Below, piece after piece: positions 36,664 through 44,455 of a DNA stretch of 64,000 bases (within the stretch, counting starts at the first letter, position 1; every line of letters starts with the position of its first letter). A program made the position numbers and the translations under genes. Location: NCBI RefSeq assembly GCF_024331145.1, contig NZ_JANDJO010000002.1, forward strand, positions 310,001-374,000, read 5' to 3'. This stretch comes from Shimia sp. CNT1-13L.2. GTDB taxonomy: Bacteria > Pseudomonadota > Alphaproteobacteria > Rhodobacterales > Rhodobacteraceae. The notes beneath the pieces are model-generated. The model saw only the letters and a program-made list of their open reading frames with translations. It was not told the origin of the DNA and searched no databases.

Positions 36664-37664
36664 GCCGCGCGCTCCGGCCGGGCGGCGATCATTGCGCCGG
36701 TCTGCTTGAAGCAGCGCAGCGAGAACAGCGCCTTGTACTGGACGCCCGCCAGCTCGGGAATGGCGGCGGCATTGCCAAGGTGCTTGAGCGCCTCAAGGCG
36801 GCTTTGGGCATGGATCATCGAATAAAGACGATAGGGCCAGACACCTTCGACAGGGGTGCGTTCATAGCAGAGCGTCACACCCGGTTGCAGGGCAAGGCGG
36901 GGGCCTGCGATGGCCACCTGATCGGCGGGCACGTCCCAGACAACCATGGCATTGGCGCTCCAGCCAAGGGCGCGGTGACGGACGATCACGCCAAGGCGCG
37001 AGATGATGTTGGCCTCGGCCAGAACCGCGACGCGGGTCAGGATGTCGTCTTCGCTGCGACCCAGATCAAAGCCAAGCGCGGCATAGGGGGCGCTGGTGAG
37101 GGGGAGGCCGACCGAGAGGGCCTGAAGGATGTCGCGATCGTCTTCGCGCAGGACGCTAAGGTCGGTGGCGCGGCGGGTGCGCGGGATCTTTCCGGCCTCG
37201 GGCTGGTTCATGCGGAAGCCGAGATCGACGTTGAAGGGGCGCACAAGGCGCAGGTCGAGAACCCGCAGGCCGCTACGCTGTTCAAGACGGGCGAGGGTGG
37301 CATCGACATAGGCGCGGTCGGGGCCGGTGGCGACGAACCAGAGGTTCCAGGTGTCTTCGCGCAGGTAGGAGTGGTTGATGCCCGGTTCGTCCTGAATCAG
37401 CGCGGCCACTTCCTCGATGCGCTCGGGCGGCGCGGCGATGGCGGCAAGCGTACTGGCCGAGATGGTGTTGGGCGCGCAGGTTGCGCCGACGCGGGCAATG
37501 CGGCCACAGGCGACCATGCGTTGCAGGCGGGCCAGAAGGTCATCCTCGGCGATGTTGAGGACATTGGCCATGCGCTGGAACGGGCGCGCGGTGATCGGGA
37601 AGCCGCGCTGCCAGTCGTCAAGCAGCGCGCGGTCGATGGGATCGGCGACGTTTTTCATGATCAA
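36660..37664 (-). CDS. nirDL: NirD-NirL fusion, sirohaem decarboxylase
   Basis: 334 residues made of two NirD/L-like units: 1-150 (NirD-like, ALLDDWQRGFPITARPFQRMANVL... and NHSYLREDTWNLWFVATG) and about 170-325 (NirL-like, DRDILQALSVGLPLTSAPYAALGFDL... and ISRLGVIVRHRALGWSANAMVVWDV). Fused NirDL proteins are known in Paracoccus and others. A second in-frame ATG at 37658 is equally possible as start. Coupled to nirF by a 4-base overlap. Confidence 0.92.
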   Translation of the reverse strand: MIMKNVADPIDRALLDDWQRGFPITARPFQRMANVLNIAEDDLLARLQRMVACGRIARVGATCAPNTISASTLAAIAAPPERIEEVAALIQDEPGINHSYLREDTWNLWFVATGPDRAYVDATLARLEQRSGLRVLDLRLVRPFNVDLGFRMNQPEAGKIPRTRRATDLSVLREDDRDILQALSVGLPLTSAPYAALGFDLGRSEDDILTRVAVLAEANIISRLGVIVRHRALGWSANAMVVWDVPADQVAIAGPRLALQPGVTLCYERTPVEGVWPYRLYSMIHAQSRLEALKHLGNAAAIPELAGVQYKALFSLRCFKQTGAMIAARPERAA

Positions 37665-38803
37665 AGCCCCGTGCGGTGGGCGCGGGCGGTAAAGAAGATG
37701 CCCGAGGGGCTGTCTGCTTCGATCTCGCGCAGTTTTTCAAAGGTGTGGGTGTCGTAGACCATGACCTTTCCGGCATCGCGGACGCTGATCCAGATTTCGT
37801 GGCCGCGCGGTGTGAACTCCATGTGCAGCACGGCCGGGCCGGGTTTGAATTCGTGGATGATGGTCTTGGTCTTGCTGTCGATCACCTGAATGGTGTCGTT
37901 CAGCGGGTGGGCAAAATTCACCCAGACCTGGCGGCCGTCCGGACGTGCCATGGCGAACACGGGCTGGCCATAGGTCTGGGTGCGTCCGGTCTCCGTGAGT
38001 GTGTCGGCATCGACCCAGAGCACTTCGTGGTGGCCGACGGCAGGCAGGACGAATTCGCGGCCCGTCAATGCCCAGCCTTCGAGGTGAGGCATCTTGTAGA
38101 CGGGCATTTCCTTTTTGCCACGGCCATAGCCGGGCAGGACGCGGATCGGTTTGGGATCGTCTTCCCAGAGATCCAGCGCGGTGAGGCCGTCTTCGCCGAA
38201 GAGGCCGGTGATATAGGTGCGGCCATTGCCGGTGATCAGCGCGTCATAGGGGTTTTCGCCCATGTCGGTGATCTTGGTGATCTCCATCTCGTCGCCGGAG
38301 AGGTCGGCAATCCAGGTCTCGCCGGAATCCCACATGGTAAAGACAAAGCGTCGGCCGGGGGCGTCGACTAGGCCGATGGTTTTGCTGTCGGTGGGGATGT
38401 CGGCAACCATCTCGAGGGTCTCGGCATCGAAGATGCGCACGCCGCCTGGTTCGTAGTTGGACACCGCGACCAGTTTGCCGTCGTCCGAAATCGCGCCGCC
38501 GATGGCGTTGCCGGCCTGAACCACGCGGCCCGCGATTTCACGGGTGACGATGTCGACCTTGGTCAGCCCGCCGTCGCGGCCAAAGACATAGGCAAAGCGT
38601 TCGTCGGGCGAATAGACCAGCGAGGCGTGCGAGAGATCGCCAAGGCCTTCGATCCGGGCCAGGGCGGCGCGGTCGGATTGGTCAACCAGAAGGACAGAAC
38701 CCTTGGCACGTTCGATCACCAGACCCAGATCGCCGGTGGCGGTGGGTTCGGCAGAGACCGAGGTGGCGAGGATCAGGGCAAGCGCGGTGGTGAGGCGTTT
38801 CAT
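37661..38803 (-). CDS. nirF: NirF, haem d1 maturation protein
   Basis: 380 residues with a Sec signal (MKRLTTALALILATSVSA) and no lipobox, so a soluble periplasmic protein. The mature part is an eight-bladed propeller resembling the d1 domain of NirS without the cytochrome c domain. NirF is needed for a late step of d1 making. The start at 38803 gives the signal peptide; the longer frame to 39007 lies inside nirC. Confidence 0.94.
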   Translation of the reverse strand: MKRLTTALALILATSVSAEPTATGDLGLVIERAKGSVLLVDQSDRAALARIEGLGDLSHASLVYSPDERFAYVFGRDGGLTKVDIVTREIAGRVVQAGNAIGGAISDDGKLVAVSNYEPGGVRIFDAETLEMVADIPTDSKTIGLVDAPGRRFVFTMWDSGETWIADLSGDEMEITKITDMGENPYDALITGNGRTYITGLFGEDGLTALDLWEDDPKPIRVLPGYGRGKKEMPVYKMPHLEGWALTGREFVLPAVGHHEVLWVDADTLTETGRTQTYGQPVFAMARPDGRQVWVNFAHPLNDTIQVIDSKTKTIIHEFKPGPAVLHMEFTPRGHEIWISVRDAGKVMVYDTHTFEKLREIEADSPSGIFFTARAHRTGL

Positions 38804-39168
38804 TCGTAGTCTCCCTTGAGGAGGTAATCGGCAATCCATGCAGCTTCGGTTTCGCTCATCAGCGGGCGCCAGGGCGGCATGGCGGTGCCCTCGATCCCGT
38901 CGAGGATCACCATTTGCAGGATGTCGGCTTCGTAGTGTTCGATCGCCTCGCGGCGCAGGTCGGGGCCAAGGCCGCCCTTGAGGCGCAGGCCGTGGCAGGA
39001 GCCGCAATCCTGATGGACGAGGCGTTGCAGGGCGTCGGCATTGACCTGATCCTCGGCCCTTGCGGCGCCCGGATGCGTCAGGGCACAGGCCAGGACGATC
39101 AGGGCGCCAAGGAGAGCCGCACGCTGGTTTGCATTGCGGCGGGGGAGGATGCGGGCGAAACTAGGCAT
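38800..39168 (-). CDS. nirC: NirC, small periplasmic cytochrome c
   Basis: 122 residues. Signal peptide (hydrophobic core AALLGALIVLACALTHPGAARA), single haem site C55-GS-C-H59, and a distal Met candidate in TAMPPW. NirC is a class I cytochrome that can pass electrons in d1 maturation or to NirS. The ATG at 39168 overlaps the nirE stop by 8 bases. Confidence 0.92.
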   Translation of the reverse strand: MPSFARILPRRNANQRAALLGALIVLACALTHPGAARAEDQVNADALQRLVHQDCGSCHGLRLKGGLGPDLRREAIEHYEADILQMVILDGIEGTAMPPWRPLMSETEAAWIADYLLKGDYE

Positions 39169-39925
39169 GGGCGCTAACCGGCTCGAACAGCTCGGCGGCG
39201 TTTTCTCCGTAGAGGGACACCACCTTGCCGATGATGAAAAGGGTGGGGTTGATGACGTCGGCCTCGCGTACGTCGCGGGCGGCGTTGCCAAGGGTCGAGA
39301 CCAGACGGCGCTCTTCCCTGGTGGTGGCCTTGGTGATGGCGAGGACCGGTGTCTGCTCGGAAAGGCCTTCGGTCATCAGGCCCACGGCGATCTGGCCGAT
39401 GTTGGAAACGCCCATATAGATCACGAGGGTGGTGTCGGGATCGGCGAGGCGCTTCCAGTCGAGATCGAGCACCTTGCCGGCCTGACGGTGGCCGGTCACG
39501 TATTGCACGCTGGTGGCAAGGCCGCGGTGTGTGAGCGGCACGCCGGTCGAACAGGACGCGCCCTGCGCGGCTGTGATGCCGGGGGCGTATTCGATGTCGA
39601 CACCGTGTTCGATGAGGTAGGCGGCTTCTTCCGAGCCACGGCCAAAGATCATCGGATCACCACCCTTGAGGCGGGCCACGGCTTTGCCGGCCTGTGCCTG
39701 TTCAAGCAGGATCTCGTTGATCCGGTCCTGCGGCACGGGGTGGTGACGCGGGCATTTGCCCACGGCGATGGTTTCGGCGTCCTTGGGCATCAGGGCGAGG
39801 ATTTCGTCTGACACCAGTCGGTCGTAGACGACGACTTCGGCAGATTCGAGCATCCGCAGGGCACGCAGGGTCATCAGTTCGGGGTCGCCCGGGCCTGCGC
39901 CGATGAGGAAAACTTTGCCGGTCAT
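39161..39925 (-). CDS. nirE: NirE, uroporphyrinogen-III C-methyltransferase
   Basis: 254 residues, a single SUMT domain without the CysG dehydrogenase/chelatase part. Motifs: VFLIGAGPGDPELMTLRALRML (SAM site), VVYDRLVS, and the RLKGGDPMIFGRGSEEA segment. It makes precorrin-2 for haem d1. First gene of the second nir transcript; a Dnr-type box lies 139 bases upstream. Confidence 0.95.
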   Translation of the reverse strand: MTGKVFLIGAGPGDPELMTLRALRMLESAEVVVYDRLVSDEILALMPKDAETIAVGKCPRHHPVPQDRINEILLEQAQAGKAVARLKGGDPMIFGRGSEEAAYLIEHGVDIEYAPGITAAQGASCSTGVPLTHRGLATSVQYVTGHRQAGKVLDLDWKRLADPDTTLVIYMGVSNIGQIAVGLMTEGLSEQTPVLAITKATTREERRLVSTLGNAARDVREADVINPTLFIIGKVVSLYGENAAELFEPVSAHA

Positions 39926-40063
39926 GGGGTATCTCGCTCGTCCTAAAGATTACTTTGAACCGGGGTACCGTTGCGCCTCTGCCCAGGGTCGGGTGGGGCA
40001 ATGAGGGCTTGGGAATCCTGGCATCTCATGGACGCAAGATGGCAAGACAGCACTTTGGCTTCC

Positions 40064-40077
40064 TTGACAAAAGTTAA
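40064..40077. promoter_or_regulatory. Dnr-type box upstream of nirE
   Basis: TTGAC-AAAA-GTTAA, a perfect inverted repeat of the type seen at nirS and norC, with a different spacer. Placed 139 bases before the nirE ATG, giving an expected start near 40029 and a leader of about 100 bases. It directly abuts the terminator hairpin of the cupredoxin gene. Confidence 0.85.
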
Positions 40078-40101
40078 GGCCCGCAAAAATCATGCGGGCC
40101 T
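40077..40101 (-). terminator. Terminator of the cupredoxin gene
   Basis: GC-rich eight-pair stem (40077-40084 with 40094-40101, nine-base loop). On the minus strand it is followed by TTAACTTTT, which is itself part of the Dnr-type box of nirE. Confidence 0.72.
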
Positions 40102-40132
40102 CTGGGGTATTTTAGGGATTCTCGGGGCGCGG

Positions 40133-40549
40133 TCAGGGCGTCACGGTCACCATGCCGATCATGTCATGGCTTTCCCAGTGCGGGCCGCAGAGGTAATCGA
40201 CGGGTCCCGGTTCCAGGAAGGTGAATTCGATGACTTCCTCGGGAAAGGCGCGATCGGATTCGGGCATGCCCGCGTCGGGCGACAGGACGCTGTGGCTGGT
40301 GCGTTTTTCGACGTTGACCCAGCGCACGGTTGTGCCTGCGGGAACGGTGATTTCGGCCGGGCAGAATTTGTATTTGTACATGGTGACAACCGTCACGCCC
40401 TCCGCTGCGGAGGATGGTTCACCGAAGATGTCGACGTAACGCTGTTCGGCCTCGGCGCAGAGCGCGGCCGCGTCGTCATCGCCGGCAAGAACGGGGAAAG
40501 CCGCCGCGACGGACAGCAGGGTGGCGGTCAGAAAAGAGGTGTGGCGCAT
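40133..40549 (-). CDS. Periplasmic cupredoxin (plastocyanin/pseudoazurin-like)
   Basis: 138 residues with a Sec signal (MRHTSFLTATLLSVAAAFPVLA). A type-1 copper protein: ligands His86 (RTSHSV), Cys121, His124 and Met130 in YLCGPHWESHDMIG. The C-x2-H-x5-M loop is one residue longer than in plastocyanin and pseudoazurin (x4). Two further Cys (31, 63) may form a disulfide. It lies between the NapC-like cytochrome gene and nirE, so it is a good candidate for electron delivery to NirS (inference). It is preceded by a strong hairpin, hence perhaps expressed less than nirS. Confidence 0.85.
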   Translation of the reverse strand: MRHTSFLTATLLSVAAAFPVLAGDDDAAALCAEAEQRYVDIFGEPSSAAEGVTVVTMYKYKFCPAEITVPAGTTVRWVNVEKRTSHSVLSPDAGMPESDRAFPEEVIEFTFLEPGPVDYLCGPHWESHDMIGMVTVTP

Positions 40550-40578
40550 CTCGAAAACTCCTCGCCTTGAAAAGAAAG

Positions 40579-40604
40579 AAGCGGCCGGGAGGGCCCGGCC
40601 GCTT
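40579..40604 (-). terminator. Hairpin between the multihaem cytochrome and cupredoxin genes
   Basis: An 11-pair GC-rich stem (40579-40589 with 40594-40604) followed on the minus strand by CTTTCTTTTC. It could end or attenuate transcription after the cytochrome gene. Confidence 0.65.
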
Positions 40605-40612
40605 GGGTTTGC

Positions 40613-42403
40613 TTATTGCTTGACCACGTTGATTGTGGCGTTTGCGTCGTCCAGTGCAAGGCTCGTGTTGAGCGTCACGTGGTGGAAGCGCGCAGCGGCA
40701 TAGTCATCGTGGATGGCAAAGCCGACGGTGTAGGTCTTGCCCGCTTCGAGCGGAACATCACCTGCGGCACCGGTGTCGAGGGCGCGGGAGAAGACCACGG
40801 TCCACATGCCAGCCGAGAGTTTGGCCGATGCGGCGATCTCGCCTTCGTTTTGCACCCGGCTTTCCAGCAGGTAGCCGTTGGTGGCGCTGCCGTCGGCATA
40901 GACGCGCATCAGGTCCATGAAGGTGCCGTCGGCGAGATACTGGTCGATCTCTTCGGCTGCCTTCAGCTTGTCCCAGCCGCCCTGAGCCTTGCCGCGACGC
41001 CCCTTGATCTCGATCTTGGTGCGCGACTCGGCGAGGTACTTGCTGACGCTGGTTTCGGCATTCAGGCGTGCGGCGATGTCACCTGCGGCGGCAAGACCTT
41101 CTGCACCCGGATCAAAGGGCATGTAGGTGTTGTCCGCGTGGCAGGTTGCCCAGCAGCCGACCTGTTCCCCCAGTTCGATACCGGTGCCGGTGATCATCAT
41201 TGCCACCTTGACCTGGTTTTCCGGGTCCATCTTGCCACCGTCCACGAAGGGGGCAGGGGCGTGCGGCGTGTCCGGCCATTGCAGGCGGAAGTAGACGTTT
41301 TCACCGTCGTGGGCCGCTTGCAGGGTGGCCGGGATCGTGCCGCGTTTGCCCGGGATCGGGGTGGGTTCAAGCTCGTCTTCCTTGCCGCCAGCGCCAGCCA
41401 CGATCTTGTTGCCGATGGCTTCAAGTTCCTTGGCGTGGCAGGTGGTGCATTGGTCGCCGCCCTTGGTGAGGGGACGTGCGCCGCCGTGCTGTTTGCCGTT
41501 CTGGACCCATTCGAACGAAGCCTGACCCGGGTAGAAGAGGGTCATGTCCGCCGGGGTGATGGCGTTCCAGTCTATGTTGCCGCCAACCGAAGCACCGGCG
41601 TCGGCCGAGGTTTCACCGGCTGCCAGGGCACGTTCCGCGGCCACGGCTTCTTCGACCGCAGCTGCGATCTGGGCCTGAACCTGTTCACGCGCTGCCGCGT
41701 CTGCCGCTTTCTTTGCGTCGGCTTCGGCTGCTTCCTTGGCTTCGACACGTGCCAGGCTGTCGAGGTATTCCTGCGGGATCTCGCGGATGAAGTCCGGGTT
41801 CGGAGCTTCGATCATCTCGAGGAATTCATCGGAGGCGCGGTCACGCGGGCTGGTGTGGGCGATGCCCTTGTGGCAGTCGATACAGGTCTGGCCGGTGGTC
41901 ATCGCGTTGAGGTGCTGCTGACGGGCGCGGGGTTTCTGGAACTCGGGCATCATCGACTCGAAGTCGTGACAGTTCCGGCACTCGCGCGAGTCGGTGGCCT
42001 TCATCCGCTTCCATTCGTTCTTGGCGAGGTGCAGACGCTTGGCTTCGAATTTCTCCTCGGTGTTGATGGTGCCCATCACCTTGCCGTAGAGCTCTTTCGA
42101 GGCCTTGATCTTGCGGATCATCTTGTGGGTCCAGTCCTTGGGCACGTGGCAGTCGGAACAGACTGCGCCCACACCCGAGCGGTTCACGTCGTGAATGGTG
42201 CCCTTGTACTCCTGGTAGACGAAATCATTCATCTCGTGGCAGGAGATACAGAAATCCTTGGTGTTGGTGGCTTCCATGGCGGTGTTGAAACCACCCCAGA
42301 AGACGATACCGGCGATAAACGCCGCAGCGATCCCGGCAAGTGGCATTCCGTAGATGAAATACCGCCGCCAGATCGGCTTTTTGGTTTCCGTTTCGTTGGT
42401 CAT
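40613..42403 (-). CDS. NapC/NirT-type tetrahaem cytochrome fused to an EB_dh-like C-terminal domain
   Basis: 596 residues. N-terminal anchor helix (17-38), then four haem sites typical of NapC/NirT quinol dehydrogenases: C52-IS-CH56, C82-SD-CH86, C142-RN-CH146, C174-ID-CH178. A charged, Ala-rich coiled-coil stretch (about 215-265) links to a C-terminal domain (280-596) with CTTCH (319-323) and a CWATCH (417-422, C-x3-CH) site; the beta-rich remainder (VYFRLQWPDT..., WTVVFSRALDT...) resembles the cytochrome c-552/ethylbenzene-dehydrogenase haem domain. Likely moves electrons from ubiquinol to periplasmic carriers for NirS without the bc1 complex (inference). ATG at 42403 follows GGAG. Second gene after nirS, 202 bases on. 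Confidence 0.83.
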   Translation of the reverse strand: MTNETETKKPIWRRYFIYGMPLAGIAAAFIAGIVFWGGFNTAMEATNTKDFCISCHEMNDFVYQEYKGTIHDVNRSGVGAVCSDCHVPKDWTHKMIRKIKASKELYGKVMGTINTEEKFEAKRLHLAKNEWKRMKATDSRECRNCHDFESMMPEFQKPRARQQHLNAMTTGQTCIDCHKGIAHTSPRDRASDEFLEMIEAPNPDFIREIPQEYLDSLARVEAKEAAEADAKKAADAAAREQVQAQIAAAVEEAVAAERALAAGETSADAGASVGGNIDWNAITPADMTLFYPGQASFEWVQNGKQHGGARPLTKGGDQCTTCHAKELEAIGNKIVAGAGGKEDELEPTPIPGKRGTIPATLQAAHDGENVYFRLQWPDTPHAPAPFVDGGKMDPENQVKVAMMITGTGIELGEQVGCWATCHADNTYMPFDPGAEGLAAAGDIAARLNAETSVSKYLAESRTKIEIKGRRGKAQGGWDKLKAAEEIDQYLADGTFMDLMRVYADGSATNGYLLESRVQNEGEIAASAKLSAGMWTVVFSRALDTGAAGDVPLEAGKTYTVGFAIHDDYAAARFHHVTLNTSLALDDANATINVVKQ

Positions 42404-42558
42404 GTCCAAGCTCCGTCTTGGCTTTTTTGCTAACGGCCCCATGGGGGAAGGGCGCTTGATTGGATTGCGAGGAGCGGAAGGCATTTGCCGGGTTCTTGGC
42501 GGGTGCTACCGGACTGTCCTGCCGGTCGCCGCAATCCCGATACCGCTTTGTAAAGAGG

Positions 42559-42583
42559 AAGGGCGGGCGCTGGGCCCGCCCTT
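42559..42583 (-). terminator. Hairpin between nirS and the multihaem cytochrome gene
   Basis: A ten-pair GC-rich stem (42559-42568 with 42574-42583), with CCTCTTTA on the minus strand after it. Likely a partial terminator or a 3' mRNA-stabilising structure that sets nirS expression above the genes behind it. Confidence 0.6.
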
Positions 42584-42605
42584 CCGGAGACGATGAAACG
42601 TCGGT

Positions 42606-44282
42606 TTAGGTGACGTGGTTCGAACGGTTGTAGACGTTGAACTTGCCGGTCGGGGCGTAGAGACCCTTCACGCGGCCGATTTCTTCCAGCGTCTTGGCAT
42701 CGTAGATGACCATTTCGCCGTTCGGCTCCTTCGAGGTTGCACGGTTCCACTTGGAAACCCAGACCTCGGTACCGTCCTTGTTGAATTCGAAGTGAACGGC
42801 AACGTTACCTTCGTCTTCAGTGATCTGGATGGTCTTCACGATCTCGCCGGTCTCTTTCGAGATGACCTGCACCGATTGCTGAACTTCCAGCTCGGGGTGC
42901 TTGGTCTGGTCAGCCCAGTAGTAGTCCGAATTCGGGTGAGTCCGGATGAACAGGCCCGCACCGTCGGTTTCCACTTCGTAGCAGGTTTTCCAGGCTTGGT
43001 CCGGGTGACCTTCGGGGTCGTTGCCCCAGACAGTCACAGTACCTTCGCCGAGGTGAGTCGTACCAGCAACCGGACCGCAGTTCGGGTCGTTCCAGTTGGC
43101 GCCGGGGCCGGGGTGCGGCAGCGGTGCGGTGTCGATCATCGCCTCAAGCTTGCGCTCTTTGGTGTCGACAACAACCATCTTGTTCGACGCGTTTGCGGCG
43201 ATCTGGAAGTAACGACCGGTCGGATCAAAGAAGCCGTCGTGCAGGAACTTGGCCGAGTTGATCTTGTCGATACGCAGGTTGTCGAGGTCCGAGTAGTCGA
43301 CCTGCCACAGCTGGCCGAGTTCTTTCACGGCAACGATCCAGGTCGGCTCGTTCGGGGTGGTGTAGATGGCAGCCACGCGGCTTTCTTCCACATAGTCACC
43401 GTCAACGTTGGTACCGCGGGTCGAAACCACTTTAAGCGGCTCCATGGTCATCGCGTCAACAATTGCGAAGTGCGGAGGCCAGTAGGCACCGCCGATGACG
43501 TATTTACCGTCGCCGGAAACAGCCACGTCGCGGGCGTCATAACCGATGGAAACTTCCGAAACCAGCATCTTGTCCGGCGTTTGCCAGAGGTCGATCTTGG
43601 TCATCTTGCCGTCGCGGCCCATGGTGTACCAGAAGCGGCCCGGGTTTTCCGGTTCTTCCAGCTTGTGGTGCTCGGACGCTTTCAGAACGTGCACAGCGTA
43701 ACCCGTTGGGATGTGTGCCAGAACTTCTTTGGTGTCGCCGTCGATCACGGCCACTTTACCCACGTCACGCTCGATGACGACGAAGAAGTTTTCCCAGTTG
43801 CGGCCGTGCAGCGGCTCGGTCGGGTAGTCGGCTTCTTCTACATAGACCTTGCGGGTCTGTTTCATCTGCTCAAGCGACATTTCCGGCGGCTTGGGCGGAT
43901 CCATCATGATGTAGGTCGCCATGTCTTTGATTTCTTGCTCGGTCATGATGTCCGAGAAGTTGTTCATACCGCCTTCGGTACCCCAGGAGATAATCTTTTC
44001 AAGACGTTCCTGGCCGAGCTTGAGCGTGCCGGATTCGGTCACGGTGCCGTCGGCATTCTTTTTCTTCACGATCGGCTCGAGGCTTTTGCCGGTCGCGCCT
44101 TTGCGCAGTACGCCGTGGCAACCGGCGCAGCGTTCAAAGTAGAGCTGCTTGGAAGCTTCGAAGGCTTCTTCGCTCAGGGTGGGTTGTTCAGCGATTGCAG
44201 GCACGGCAGTGGAGCCAAGCAGAAGCGCGAAGCCAATCCCTAGTGCCCGTTTGGATTTTTTGTAGGTGATTCCAAGTGACAT
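42606..44282 (-). CDS. nirS: Cytochrome cd1 nitrite reductase (NO-forming)
   Basis: 558 residues. Sec signal (KRALGIGFALLLGSTAVPAIA), cytochrome c domain with C52-AG-C-H56, and the eight-bladed d1 propeller (about 145-558). It reduces nitrite to NO in the periplasm. Compared with NirN it keeps the histidines expected in the active site (for example AVHVLKASEHHKL region). The ATG at 44282 has GGAGAG seven bases upstream; the GTG two codons earlier is less likely. A perfect Dnr-type box lies 63 bases upstream. Confidence 0.97.
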   Translation of the reverse strand: MSLGITYKKSKRALGIGFALLLGSTAVPAIAEQPTLSEEAFEASKQLYFERCAGCHGVLRKGATGKSLEPIVKKKNADGTVTESGTLKLGQERLEKIISWGTEGGMNNFSDIMTEQEIKDMATYIMMDPPKPPEMSLEQMKQTRKVYVEEADYPTEPLHGRNWENFFVVIERDVGKVAVIDGDTKEVLAHIPTGYAVHVLKASEHHKLEEPENPGRFWYTMGRDGKMTKIDLWQTPDKMLVSEVSIGYDARDVAVSGDGKYVIGGAYWPPHFAIVDAMTMEPLKVVSTRGTNVDGDYVEESRVAAIYTTPNEPTWIVAVKELGQLWQVDYSDLDNLRIDKINSAKFLHDGFFDPTGRYFQIAANASNKMVVVDTKERKLEAMIDTAPLPHPGPGANWNDPNCGPVAGTTHLGEGTVTVWGNDPEGHPDQAWKTCYEVETDGAGLFIRTHPNSDYYWADQTKHPELEVQQSVQVISKETGEIVKTIQITEDEGNVAVHFEFNKDGTEVWVSKWNRATSKEPNGEMVIYDAKTLEEIGRVKGLYAPTGKFNVYNRSNHVT

Positions 44283-44344
44283 GATCACTCTCCGGTTTGC
44301 TGGTGAGGCAGGCTCATGTCTGGCGGAATCCGGGATTCGTATCC

Positions 44345-44358
44345 TTGACTTTCGTTAA
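44345..44358. promoter_or_regulatory. Dnr-type box between nirS and nnrS
   Basis: TTGAC-TTTC-GTTAA, identical to the norC box. 63 bases before the nirS ATG and 98 before the nnrS ATG, so able to serve both divergent transcripts. Confidence 0.9.
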
Positions 44359-44455
44359 GGAGTCACAGGTTTGCCCCGACTACTCCTTAGTACAAGGGAC
44401 GCGCAGTCCTGTTTCCCGCGTGAAACAGGGTAAAATCAAAAAGCAGGGCAAGCCG

